DNA from: Xenorhabdus budapestensis
GTDB lineage: Bacteria > Pseudomonadota > Gammaproteobacteria > Enterobacterales > Enterobacteriaceae
Direction of reading: 5' to 3'
Assembly: GCF_002632465.1 (NCBI RefSeq)
Contig: NZ_NIBS01000021.1
Span: 1-52,464, forward strand
DNA length: 52,464 bases
Part shown: positions 27,309 through 33,107 of the stretch, in pieces
Layout of the letters: every line of letters starts with the position of its first letter
Numbering within the stretch: the first letter of the stretch is position 1
Translations under genes and position numbers: made by a program
The notes under the pieces: model-generated
Databases searched by the model: none
Seen by the model: only the letters and a program-made list of their open reading frames with translations
Told to the model about the DNA's origin: nothing

Positions 27309-27674
27309 ATGTTGCCTAAAAGATTGATATTTGCGAGAAAAAGCAAGGGGTTATCCCAAGTCGAATTAGCAAAGTTGCTCGCACTAGAGACAGAAGATAT
27401 AGGAACAGTTCGTATCAAGATCTCTAGCTATGAGAGAGGGGTTCATGTTCCAACTTATGAAACGGCTTGTAGGATAGCTAAATTTTTAGATATCCCAGAA
27501 TGCTATTTATACACTTATGATGATATTTTTGCTGAAAAAATCTTAAACCTACATAAAAAAGATAATACCTCTAATATAGAAAATTTTTTAGCAAAAGAAT
27601 TAAGTGATGCAAAAAATAAACTTTCAAAATATGAACGGGCTATGGCCGCATTTAAAAAGATAATTTCAGAATAA
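27309..27674 (+). CDS. XRE-family regulator, paralogue 2
   Basis: A 121-residue protein with an N-terminal helix-turn-helix (KRLIFARKSKGLSQVELAKL, then KISSYERGVHVP). It has the same tail as the other two XRE proteins here: PECYLYTYDDIFAEKILNLHKKDN, then a coiled coil (about 95-121). It is much more AT-rich than paralogue 1. The ATG lacks a clear Shine-Dalgarno. The dyads just upstream suggest autoregulation. Confidence 0.82.
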   Translation: MLPKRLIFARKSKGLSQVELAKLLALETEDIGTVRIKISSYERGVHVPTYETACRIAKFLDIPECYLYTYDDIFAEKILNLHKKDNTSNIENFLAKELSDAKNKLSKYERAMAAFKKIISE

Positions 27675-27756
27675 GTTAATTAACTATTAATACGTAGGGG
27701 CTATACACCAGAATCCCAGATTTTTCCGTTAACAGATCCGCAGCGCTCGCCGCAGT

Positions 27757-27809
27757 CTTTGGCTGAGGCGTACCACAGGAGCGTAGCGACGAGGAACGAA
27801 CAGCCAAAG
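27757..27809. repeat. GC-rich inverted repeat in an AT-rich intergenic region
   Basis: Perfect 9-base arms CTTTGGCTG (27757-27765) and CAGCCAAAG (27801-27809) enclose a GC-rich loop containing GAGCGTAGCGACGAGG. The composition differs sharply from the flanking AT-rich DNA. Similar GC-rich words occur at 43670-44035. Its role is unknown. Confidence 0.5.
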
Positions 27810-27884
27810 TGAGAAAGTGCAACATCATCAATAGTTAAATTAAGCACGTTCACACTGTAGGTAGCGAATTATAAAAAAAGAAAC

Positions 27885-28226
27885 TTAATTTAGTTTTGAT
27901 TCGATAAAGTTGAATTTATTAAACATCATCACTTCAACACGATTTTTTGCATCCATCATGAGATAAGATGCAATCATTTCAAATTTATATGCCACATCAT
28001 CATTTAGCATCTCCCATGTTTCTTTTTCTTTGTCCAATACTCCACTCCTCATAGATGAATATAATATATGTATACATATTATGCAGATATCATTGCTACA
28101 CTCGTTAAACGAATGAATCATATCTATGATTCTTTTATATAGTGTAGGTATTTGGTCTTCTTCCCATGATAGAGACATTATTCTTTCTTTAATTACATCA
28201 TCAATATGAAAATTTATTTCACTCAT
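27885..28226 (-). CDS. Hypothetical 113-residue helical protein
   Basis: I start at MSEINFH because GAGGA lies directly upstream with 6-7 bases spacing. The protein is predicted mostly helical, with several Met, Cys and Ile clusters (for example ICIICIHILY) but no clear membrane anchor. I recognise no family. It lies between two XRE genes on the opposite strand. Its ribosome-binding site immediately follows the U-tract of an intrinsic terminator, which suggests transcription attenuation. Confidence 0.55.
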   Translation of the reverse strand: MSEINFHIDDVIKERIMSLSWEEDQIPTLYKRIIDMIHSFNECSNDICIICIHILYSSMRSGVLDKEKETWEMLNDDVAYKFEMIASYLMMDAKNRVEVMMFNKFNFIESKLN

Positions 28227-28236
28227 GATAATCCTC

Positions 28237-28261
28237 AAAAAAAAACCCCTATAAAAGGGGT
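28237..28261 (-). terminator. Intrinsic terminator or attenuator in a leader
   Basis: Read on the minus strand: ACCCCT, a 5-base loop, AGGGGT and a run of eight further T. The T-run abuts the GAGGA site of the gene starting at 28226. Either it ends a minus-strand transcript arriving from the right, or it is an attenuator in the leader of that small gene. Confidence 0.65.
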
Positions 28262-28360
28262 GTAGGTAGCGGTAGCGTTCTTTTATTATTATTCAGTGTG
28301 GTATTATTCCCTGATGTTACAAACATCAATACAGGTTCTATCCAAAAACTCTACACAAAA

Positions 28361-28398
28361 AGAAACATTTATGGTTTACGTAAACATATTGTGTTTCT
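28361..28398. promoter_or_regulatory. 38-bp nested palindrome upstream of XRE paralogue 3
   Basis: A perfect core palindrome GTTTACGTAAAC (28374-28385) is flanked symmetrically, 6 bases away on each side, by AGAAACA (28361-28367) and TGTTTCT (28392-28398). The layout is typical of a dimeric repressor operator. It lies 57 bases before the XRE start and is probably its own binding site. Confidence 0.65.
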
Positions 28399-28455
28399 GG
28401 TGTTCATTCTGTAACAGTGATAGACAATAGTCAAGTTAAACATAAGATTTATGCA

Positions 28456-28827
28456 ATGAATAAAAAACGACTATCGGAGTCCAGAAAAGCACAGGGACTT
28501 TCTCAACGAGAATTAGGTGAAAAACTAGGCTTCAAAGATGAGGATGTAGCTAAAGCAACTATATCTAGATATGAGCGGGGGCTTACTGCCCCTGCCTACA
28601 GTACTGCTTGTCAAATGGCCGCCATTCTAAACGTTCCTTCTTGCTACTTTTATATAGATGATGATATTTTCGCTGAAGAAGTTCTAAAATTGCACAGAAA
28701 AGACAATACACCATTAGAAGAAGAATTGATGATAGCTAAAGAAAGAATGTTGCAATATGAAAGTGCTTTAGAAACAGTATTAAAAACAACGAAAAACGTA
28801 ATGTTGCAGCTAAAAAAAGGAGCGTAA
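28456..28827 (+). CDS. XRE-family regulator, paralogue 3
   Basis: I start at MNKKRLSESRK (123 residues) because this aligns with the N-termini of the two paralogues; an in-frame GTG 13 codons upstream is possible. The helix-turn-helix spans about residues 4-60. The shared tail follows: PSCYFYIDDDIFAEEVLKLHRKDN, then a coiled coil. It is closer to paralogue 2 than to 1. The gene ends inside its own terminator hairpin. Confidence 0.82.
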   Translation: MNKKRLSESRKAQGLSQRELGEKLGFKDEDVAKATISRYERGLTAPAYSTACQMAAILNVPSCYFYIDDDIFAEEVLKLHRKDNTPLEEELMIAKERMLQYESALETVLKTTKNVMLQLKKGA

Positions 28828-28837
28828 GCTCCTTTTT
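28813..28837 (+). terminator. Intrinsic terminator of XRE paralogue 3
   Basis: GGAGC, loop GTAA, GCTCC and five T, preceded by an A-run. The stop codon TAA lies within the loop. Confidence 0.85.
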
Positions 28838-29110
28838 GTTACTTATGTTTTTTGATATTTGCTGGCAGACCAGTAGTAATGATTAAAGAGTTTATACCTA
28901 TAGATATGTTGAACATATCAGATTTTAAGCGTTGTGTATCAGAGCCAGTTTCCAGTAATCAGTTGAAAGCATTATATCCATAATACTTCCTATTGACATC
29001 ATGTAACGACGAATTTTTGTTGTCATCATCTATAAAACTCATTGCGTTAAATGGAACATTATCATAAACATCGCACTTGCCCCAAATGCTCCCGCCCATC
29101 ACAATAGTAA
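28838..29110. other. Intergenic region with a possible coding remnant
   Basis: No complete gene is recognised. On the minus strand, 28959-29099 could encode 46 residues (beginning MGGSIWGKCDVYDNVPFN) with protein-like composition but no Shine-Dalgarno. On the plus strand a 34-codon frame starts near 28880. Either may be a fragment of a lost gene. Confidence 0.3.
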
Positions 29111-29188
29111 GTAATAATACACACCATTAATATTGATTCTCCCAAGCAACCTGCTATAATTCATTAATAGTATGTAATGATACACATC
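29111..29188 (+). promoter_or_regulatory. parA promoter flanked by two partition boxes
   Basis: A sigma-70 promoter with -35 TTGATT (29133-29138), 16-base spacer and -10 TATAAT (29155-29160). It is flanked by GTAATAATACACACC (29111-29125) and GTAATGATACACATC (29174-29188). The boxes recur after parA and after parG. They probably bind the RHH protein and may serve as operator and centromere. Confidence 0.75.
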
Positions 29189-29207
29189 ATTAATGAACGG
29201 AGGAATT

Positions 29208-29867
29208 ATGGGAAAAATCATTGTATTTGGGAGTCATAAAGGAGGAGTTGGAAAATCAACTATCCTGGTATCCATTCTGGCTTACCTGCTCAAAACAGGA
29301 AAAAAATGTGCGGTTTTAGAATGCGACGACCAACAGAGCATTAAAGACTGGGTGTCTGAAAGACAGGAAGTGGGTATCACTCCAGAAGTGAGCTATTTCG
29401 AGTGCTACACCGACATAGCTGAACGAGCCCAAAAGCTGGCGACAAAATTTGATTATGTCCTGTTGGATACTCCAGGGAAAAAATCTGCGGAGTTTCGTAA
29501 GGCGCTGATCTGTGCTGACGTACTGCTATCCTTCATCGAGCCAGGAGCACAGATAGAGATTAATACCCTCTCACGGATGGTTGAGGATGTGAAAACAGCA
29601 CAAGCGTCGCTTAATCCCACAATGAAACCCTGGATTGTACTTAACCGCTGCGTCACAGATCCACGCGACAAGGAAGCAGGCGAATTGCGAAAAATGCTTA
29701 ATGATGATCCGGACTGGCTACCCGTTCCTCGCCAGCGTATCTATTCACGAAAGGCTTACAAAGCCGCCTATAACGCAGGGCAAGGTGTGCATGAGTTTAA
29801 CGACAAAGGTGGAAATAAAGCTCGCGGAGAGATAGAGATATTGTTAAATGAATTAGAAATAATATAA
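29208..29867 (+). CDS. parA: ParA/ParF-type partition ATPase
   Basis: I start at MGKIIVFGSHKGG (219 residues), with GGAGG 5 bases upstream; an in-frame ATG five codons earlier overlaps that site. The deviant Walker A motif KGGVGKST lies near residues 10-17 and a Walker B-like YVLLDTPG near residue 88. Small size without an N-terminal DNA-binding domain is typical of the ParF subclass, which pairs with an RHH partner. It segregates plasmid copies to daughter cells. Confidence 0.9.
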   Translation: MGKIIVFGSHKGGVGKSTILVSILAYLLKTGKKCAVLECDDQQSIKDWVSERQEVGITPEVSYFECYTDIAERAQKLATKFDYVLLDTPGKKSAEFRKALICADVLLSFIEPGAQIEINTLSRMVEDVKTAQASLNPTMKPWIVLNRCVTDPRDKEAGELRKMLNDDPDWLPVPRQRIYSRKAYKAAYNAGQGVHEFNDKGGNKARGEIEILLNELEII

Positions 29868-29870
29868 TGT

Positions 29871-29885
29871 GTAATATTACACAAC
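29871..29885. promoter_or_regulatory. Partition box between parA and the RHH gene
   Basis: GTAATATTACACAAC, a third copy of the box. With the preceding bases it forms a perfect 16-base palindrome TGTGTAATATTACACA (29869-29884). Confidence 0.7.
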
Positions 29886-29902
29886 AATAAAGTGAATCTA
29901 TA

Positions 29903-30208
29903 ATGGCTAAGCTACCAAAAAAAATTATTATGCCAGAGAATAAGAAAACCACGTTGCGGCAGTTCATTAGTACTGCCGTCCATAAACCAAGTTCAGCCTC
30001 TGCGGTAACTCGTGTGAATCTGACATTAACCGAAGCAGACCTGGAAAAATCACTCCGTTTTCAGAATGAAGGAAGTATTTCGCGAGCAGAAGTTATCCGG
30101 GCAGCACTGGAAGCGCTGGAACATTTACCTGAAAGTAAGCGCCTTGAGTTGTTTGAAGAAATACGTAAAAACAGCCCAAAGGCTGGCAGACCTCCAATAA
30201 ATAAATAA
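29903..30208 (+). CDS. RHH partition protein (ParG-like)
   Basis: A 101-residue protein with a basic flexible N-terminus (about 1-35) and a ribbon-helix-helix region (RVNLTLTEADLEKSLRFQ, then ISRAEVIRAALEALEHL). This organisation matches ParG-type centromere-binding partners of ParF. It follows parA by 35 bases, with a partition box between them. It probably represses the operon and loads the ATPase on the centromere. Confidence 0.82.
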   Translation: MAKLPKKIIMPENKKTTLRQFISTAVHKPSSASAVTRVNLTLTEADLEKSLRFQNEGSISRAEVIRAALEALEHLPESKRLELFEEIRKNSPKAGRPPINK

Positions 30209-30211
30209 TGC

Positions 30212-30226
30212 GTATTATTACACATT
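30212..30226. promoter_or_regulatory. Partition box after the RHH gene
   Basis: GTATTATTACACATT, the fourth and most diverged copy, between the RHH gene and the third cistron. Box spacing along the operon is thus one ahead of each gene. Confidence 0.6.
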
Positions 30227-30246
30227 AAAAAACCAGAAAGGAGAAC

Positions 30247-30480
30247 TTGATGAATCCTATTGAAACTGCGAGGTTCTGGCGTCAACAAAACGCAGAACAC
30301 AGCAACTCTGGCGTAGTGCTGATTTGGGAGGGAAAGGTTTATAGTTGGAAAAATTGCCTTCGCGATGCACAGCACGAGCGCCCAGGAGCAATTGCGGTTG
30401 ATGTATCTGACAGCGTATTCATTGCTCAAGGTGGGAATGATTATGACGGAGCGAAGGGTTGGATCGTACTGAAAAAATAA
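30247..30480 (+). CDS. Hypothetical third gene of the partition operon
   Basis: A 77-residue soluble protein of unknown function (NPIETARFWRQQN, then VVLIWEGKVYSWKNCLRD). It has an AGAAAGGAG ribosome-binding sequence and is preceded by a partition box, so it is probably co-transcribed with parA. It converges with the small membrane genes at 30528-30974. I know of no function for such proteins. Confidence 0.6.
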   Translation: MMNPIETARFWRQQNAEHSNSGVVLIWEGKVYSWKNCLRDAQHERPGAIAVDVSDSVFIAQGGNDYDGAKGWIVLKK

Positions 30481-30527
30481 TCTTATTGGGGTCTCACCTG
30501 AAACAGCATTTTTGGCGGGATGACTGA

Positions 30528-30674
30528 TCAGGATTTTCCCTCAAAGTTTACAGCTCTGGGGGTTATTCCACCGACCCCCAATAGTTCATTTTGGGCTTTC
30601 TTGTGTATCATGAAGCAACCAATAACAATAATGACGACCATTATTAATGCGCCTGTTAACCCTAATTTTTTCAT
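30528..30674 (-). CDS. Small membrane protein or lipoprotein, 48 residues
   Basis: The N-terminus is MKKLGLTGALIM followed by a hydrophobic stretch ending VIGC at residue 20, which may be a lipobox or simply the end of a membrane helix. The remaining 28 residues are polar. The start lies 9 bases after the end of the preceding membrane-protein gene, with AAGGGA upstream, so the two are likely co-translated. Function unknown. Confidence 0.55.
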   Translation of the reverse strand: MKKLGLTGALIMVVIIVIGCFMIHKKAQNELLGVGGITPRAVNFEGKS

Positions 30675-30683
30675 CACATCCCT

Positions 30684-30974
30684 TTATATTCGCTTTATAC
30701 AAAAAATCCGGCTCAAATGCCGATACGCGTTAACGCCAAGCACACAGCCAAAACAAATAGTCGAGAGCATAACACCTAAGATCTGTACTAATCGGAGCGT
30801 ATTATCAATGTAACTATCATCATAGTTTCTGACTAATGCAGCGGCAACGGATACTATCATCAAGAACAATCCCATATATAAGATTTGAAGCACAGAACGC
30901 CGTTCAGCAGCCTCTTCTTCTATTCGATACTCTTCAATTTGTTGTTGAGTCATGTGTTTTTCAAATTTATTCAT
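30684..30974 (-). CDS. Small inner-membrane protein with two helices
   Basis: I start at MNKFEKHMTQQQ (96 residues). The N-terminal cytoplasmic part is charged (EEYRIEEEAAERR). Two transmembrane segments follow, about residues 28-47 and 60-82, with a short loop. No family is recognised. It forms a pair with the 48-residue gene. Its place between the partition genes and the transposon resolvase gives no clue to function. Confidence 0.55.
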   Translation of the reverse strand: MNKFEKHMTQQQIEEYRIEEEAAERRSVLQILYMGLFLMIVSVAAALVRNYDDSYIDNTLRLVQILGVMLSTICFGCVLGVNAYRHLSRIFCIKRI

Positions 30975-31071
30975 AATTGTAATTAATATCCTATTTTTAT
31001 TTGCTGAGGGTACATCTGTCACATTTGCGGGTCCTGTGGAAGAACCCCCAGATCGGTAAACTTTGTGAATG

Positions 31072-31641
31072 CTACGAATTGTCAGGGCGCTTAAATGTGT
31101 TCAAAACACGGTAGATTGTCGCTTCGCCCAGCCTGAACTCCTTTGCTAACTGACCAATCGTCGCTCCAGACTGACGGCGGAGATAAATATCCTGTCGTAG
31201 GGTCTCCGTTAATTTGGCGGGACGACCAAATCTGACACCATTCTCTTTCGCTTTGGCTATCCCTTCCGCCTGACGCTCACTGCGTAAATCATTTTCAAAC
31301 TCTGCGATTGAAGCCAGCATATTGAACATCAGGCGTCCTGTTGATGTTCGTGTATCAATATTTTGATCCAAAACGACCAAATCGATATTTTCTTGCTGGA
31401 AGCGACTGGCGATTTGGGATAAATGATTTACCGAACGGGCGAGCCGGTCTAACTTTGTGACGATCAGCGTATCACCTTCCCGCAGGTAATCCATACAAGC
31501 CTGATATTGTGGGCGGTGCGCTGTTCGGCCACTGCGTTTTTCCTGATACAGACGTTCACAGTCCGCTTGTCTTAATTTTTCCAGCTGAATGTCCAAACTT
31601 TGACCTGTTGAACTGACCCGCGCATAACCAATTTTTGCCAT
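31072..31641 (-). CDS. tnpR: Serine resolvase of Tn3 type
   Basis: A 189-residue serine recombinase with the catalytic serine in YARVSSTGQS at residue 10. The conserved VTKLDRLARS lies near residues 60-70, and a C-terminal helix-turn-helix near 145-185 (GATIGQLAKEFRLGEATIYRVL). It would resolve cointegrates at a res site. A truncated Tn3 transposase start lies at 32728-32840, so this is the resolution half of a broken Tn3-family transposon. It may still resolve plasmid multimers. Confidence 0.92.
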   Translation of the reverse strand: MAKIGYARVSSTGQSLDIQLEKLRQADCERLYQEKRSGRTAHRPQYQACMDYLREGDTLIVTKLDRLARSVNHLSQIASRFQQENIDLVVLDQNIDTRTSTGRLMFNMLASIAEFENDLRSERQAEGIAKAKENGVRFGRPAKLTETLRQDIYLRRQSGATIGQLAKEFRLGEATIYRVLNTFKRPDNS

Positions 31642-31713
31642 AATCTATCATTATCCCTTAGACTATTTGATTGAGTACTTATGATAGGACTTTTGAGCGT
31701 GTTTTTCGATAGC

Positions 31714-31775
31714 TGTCAAAATGTATACTTTTTGATAGATTTAAATTTGATCAAGTCGTTCGATTCGTTTATATT
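31714..31775. promoter_or_regulatory. Candidate res site and toxin-antitoxin promoter
   Basis: A 24-bp dyad (31714-31737, TGTCAAAA then TTTTGATA around a central GTATAC) resembles a resolvase crossover site. A promoter for the rightward genes overlaps the next stretch: -35 TTGATC (31747-31752), 17-base spacer, -10 TATATT (31770-31775). Confidence 0.6.
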
Positions 31776-31811
31776 GTTTGAATCATACCATTATTCAATG
31801 AGGGGATTATT

Positions 31812-32072
31812 ATGGATGCTCTTTCTGCCAATGAAGCCAAAACTCAGTTTGGCGACATGCTACTCAAAGCACAACGTGCCCCAATCCAAATAAATAAAAA
31901 CGGAAAACCCGTCGCGGTGGTTATCTCAATGGATGAGTACGAAAGTATTGAAACACTCCGGTTAAAATTATTACAGTCAAGAGCGGCACAGGCCAGCGTT
32001 GATATTGAATCCGGTAACACCGCCGATGGTGAAGCTTTTTTTAATGAACTGAGATCAGGTCTGTACGATTAG
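31812..32072 (+). CDS. Phd/YefM-type antitoxin
   Basis: An 86-residue protein with the Phd/YefM N-terminal DNA-binding fold (SANEAKTQFGDMLLKAQ, then INKNGKPVAVVISMDEYES). The C-terminal tail (about 50-86) would neutralise the toxin. It heads a three-gene set with the 92-residue gene and the ParE toxin. The position between res and the tnpA stub matches known Tn3-family transposons carrying toxin-antitoxin pairs. Confidence 0.9.
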   Translation: MDALSANEAKTQFGDMLLKAQRAPIQINKNGKPVAVVISMDEYESIETLRLKLLQSRAAQASVDIESGNTADGEAFFNELRSGLYD

Positions 32073-32097
32073 AACTTCACATATTAAGGAGAAAAAA

Positions 32098-32376
32098 ATG
32101 TCTGTAGCCGGGCTGAGTGCAGAACAATTACAGCGGGTGAAGCGTATACACGACTATGCTACCCGTTTTCCTCTTACCGAGACCGGCGATACGCAATTAC
32201 TGAAAACGTGTTACGACTATATGGGTATATTCAAACAGGTGATAGACAGTACATCAACTGCCCAACTGGATGATATCTGCCAGCAATACACCGGATTTTT
32301 CCGATTCGCCAAACTGATGGAAATGCTGGCTCAGGGTATTGCTGAGGGCATCATCGACGTTCCCAGGGATCATTAA
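32098..32376 (+). CDS. Middle gene of a three-gene toxin-antitoxin set
   Basis: A 92-residue protein predicted entirely helical (GLSAEQLQRVKRIHDYATRF, then DYMGIFKQVIDSTS and GFFRFAKLMEMLAQG). I recognise no family. It has a strong AAGGAG site, starts 25 bases after the antitoxin and ends 5 bases before the toxin ATG, which lacks its own Shine-Dalgarno; toxin translation probably depends on it. It could be a third TA component or a transposition accessory protein. Confidence 0.75.
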   Translation: MSVAGLSAEQLQRVKRIHDYATRFPLTETGDTQLLKTCYDYMGIFKQVIDSTSTAQLDDICQQYTGFFRFAKLMEMLAQGIAEGIIDVPRDH

Positions 32377-32381
32377 CCATA

Positions 32382-32696
32382 ATGGACAGACCAACCTACC
32401 GCTTAACGCCTGATGCACAGGCCGATCTTATTGAAATCCGCCGTTTTACTGTACAGCAATGGGGTAAGATGCAATCGGAAAAATACCTGTCAGAACTTCA
32501 GCAAACCTTTCGTTTGCTGGCTGTTACCCCTGCTCTGGGGAGAGGCAGGCCGGACGTGGGAGCGGAAGTATTGAGTTTTCCTCATGTCAGTCATGTTATT
32601 TATTACATAATCCATGAACGGCAACCCGTTATATTTGGTGTACTGCACAAACGAATGGTCCCCGCAAATCATCTGGACGGACGCGGGATGATTTGA
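32382..32696 (+). CDS. parE: ParE/RelE-superfamily toxin
   Basis: A 104-residue protein with the ParE pattern: YRLTPDAQADLIEIRRFT at the start, then LAVTPALGRGRPDV and HVIYYIIHERQPVIFGVLHKRM. ParE toxins typically poison DNA gyrase. Full length by comparison with the family. Translation is probably coupled to the preceding gene. Confidence 0.9.
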   Translation: MDRPTYRLTPDAQADLIEIRRFTVQQWGKMQSEKYLSELQQTFRLLAVTPALGRGRPDVGAEVLSFPHVSHVIYYIIHERQPVIFGVLHKRMVPANHLDGRGMI

Positions 32697-32727
32697 CTGT
32701 TTGGCCTCACTGAATCCGGGACTCACA

Positions 32728-32840
32728 ATGGAAAATATCAAGCGTATTCACTTATTATCCAGTACAGAAATCGAAGAACTTTATGCCCGTCCCGAATTCA
32801 ATGTTCACGAACAAAACCTGTATTTTTCCTTACAAGAGTA
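32728..32840 (+). pseudogene. tnpA: Truncated Tn3-family transposase start
   Basis: From MENIKRIHLLSSTEIEELYA about 37 residues resemble the extreme N-terminus (DUF4158 region) of Tn3-family transposases; such proteins are normally near 1000 residues. The similarity ends near 32838, where ISAs1-type sequence begins in another frame. The open frame continues to 32901 only by chance. Confidence 0.65.
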
Positions 32841-33001
32841 TTTGCCCAATTACGTAAAATGGCACTCAATATCGTTAAACGAGATACCAACAGTAAACTG
32901 AGTTTGAGTGCTCGAAGGAAATCAGCAGGGTGGGATAATGGCTATATGGAAGCGTTACTATTTAATCAATTTTAGTCTACCAAAATTTCATGCGTAACCC
33001 C
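32841..33001 (+). pseudogene. ISAs1-family relic: transposase C-terminus and right end
   Basis: In the frame from 32841 to the stop at 32973-32975, the translation reads LRKMALNIVKRDTNSKLS and RRKSAGWDNGYMEALL, the C-terminal signature of ISAs1-family transposases. About 4 bases later comes AAAATTTCATGCG...CCCTG (to 33001), close to the terminal inverted repeat of that family. The left part is gone, so the element is inactive. Confidence 0.7.
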
Positions 33002-33060
33002 TGCCCCAAATTGTGATCTGCAAGTGCTCGGATATAGCCGGAAGCAAAAGATTGTGAAGA

Positions 33061-33084
33061 ATAGGAAAGTTGACTTTCCTATTC
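33061..33084. terminator. Perfect 10-bp hairpin before the intron
   Basis: AATAGGAAAG (33061-33070) and CTTTCCTATT (33075-33084) with loop TTGA. It lies 23 bases before the proposed 5' end of the group II intron and could act as a terminator on either strand, although the following T-run is weak. Confidence 0.5.
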
Positions 33085-33107
33085 CTTTGCTGGGGTTCCG
33101 GCTTAGG

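Noticed and set aside
29871-30226. Possible CRISPR-like array from repeated boxes near the par genes
   Set aside because: The repeats are few, short and spaced by whole genes, which fits protein-binding sites and not a CRISPR array.
30520-30813. A 97-residue plus-strand frame
   Set aside because: It lies opposite two tightly packed minus-strand membrane-protein genes with better starts and typical composition, so it is a shadow.
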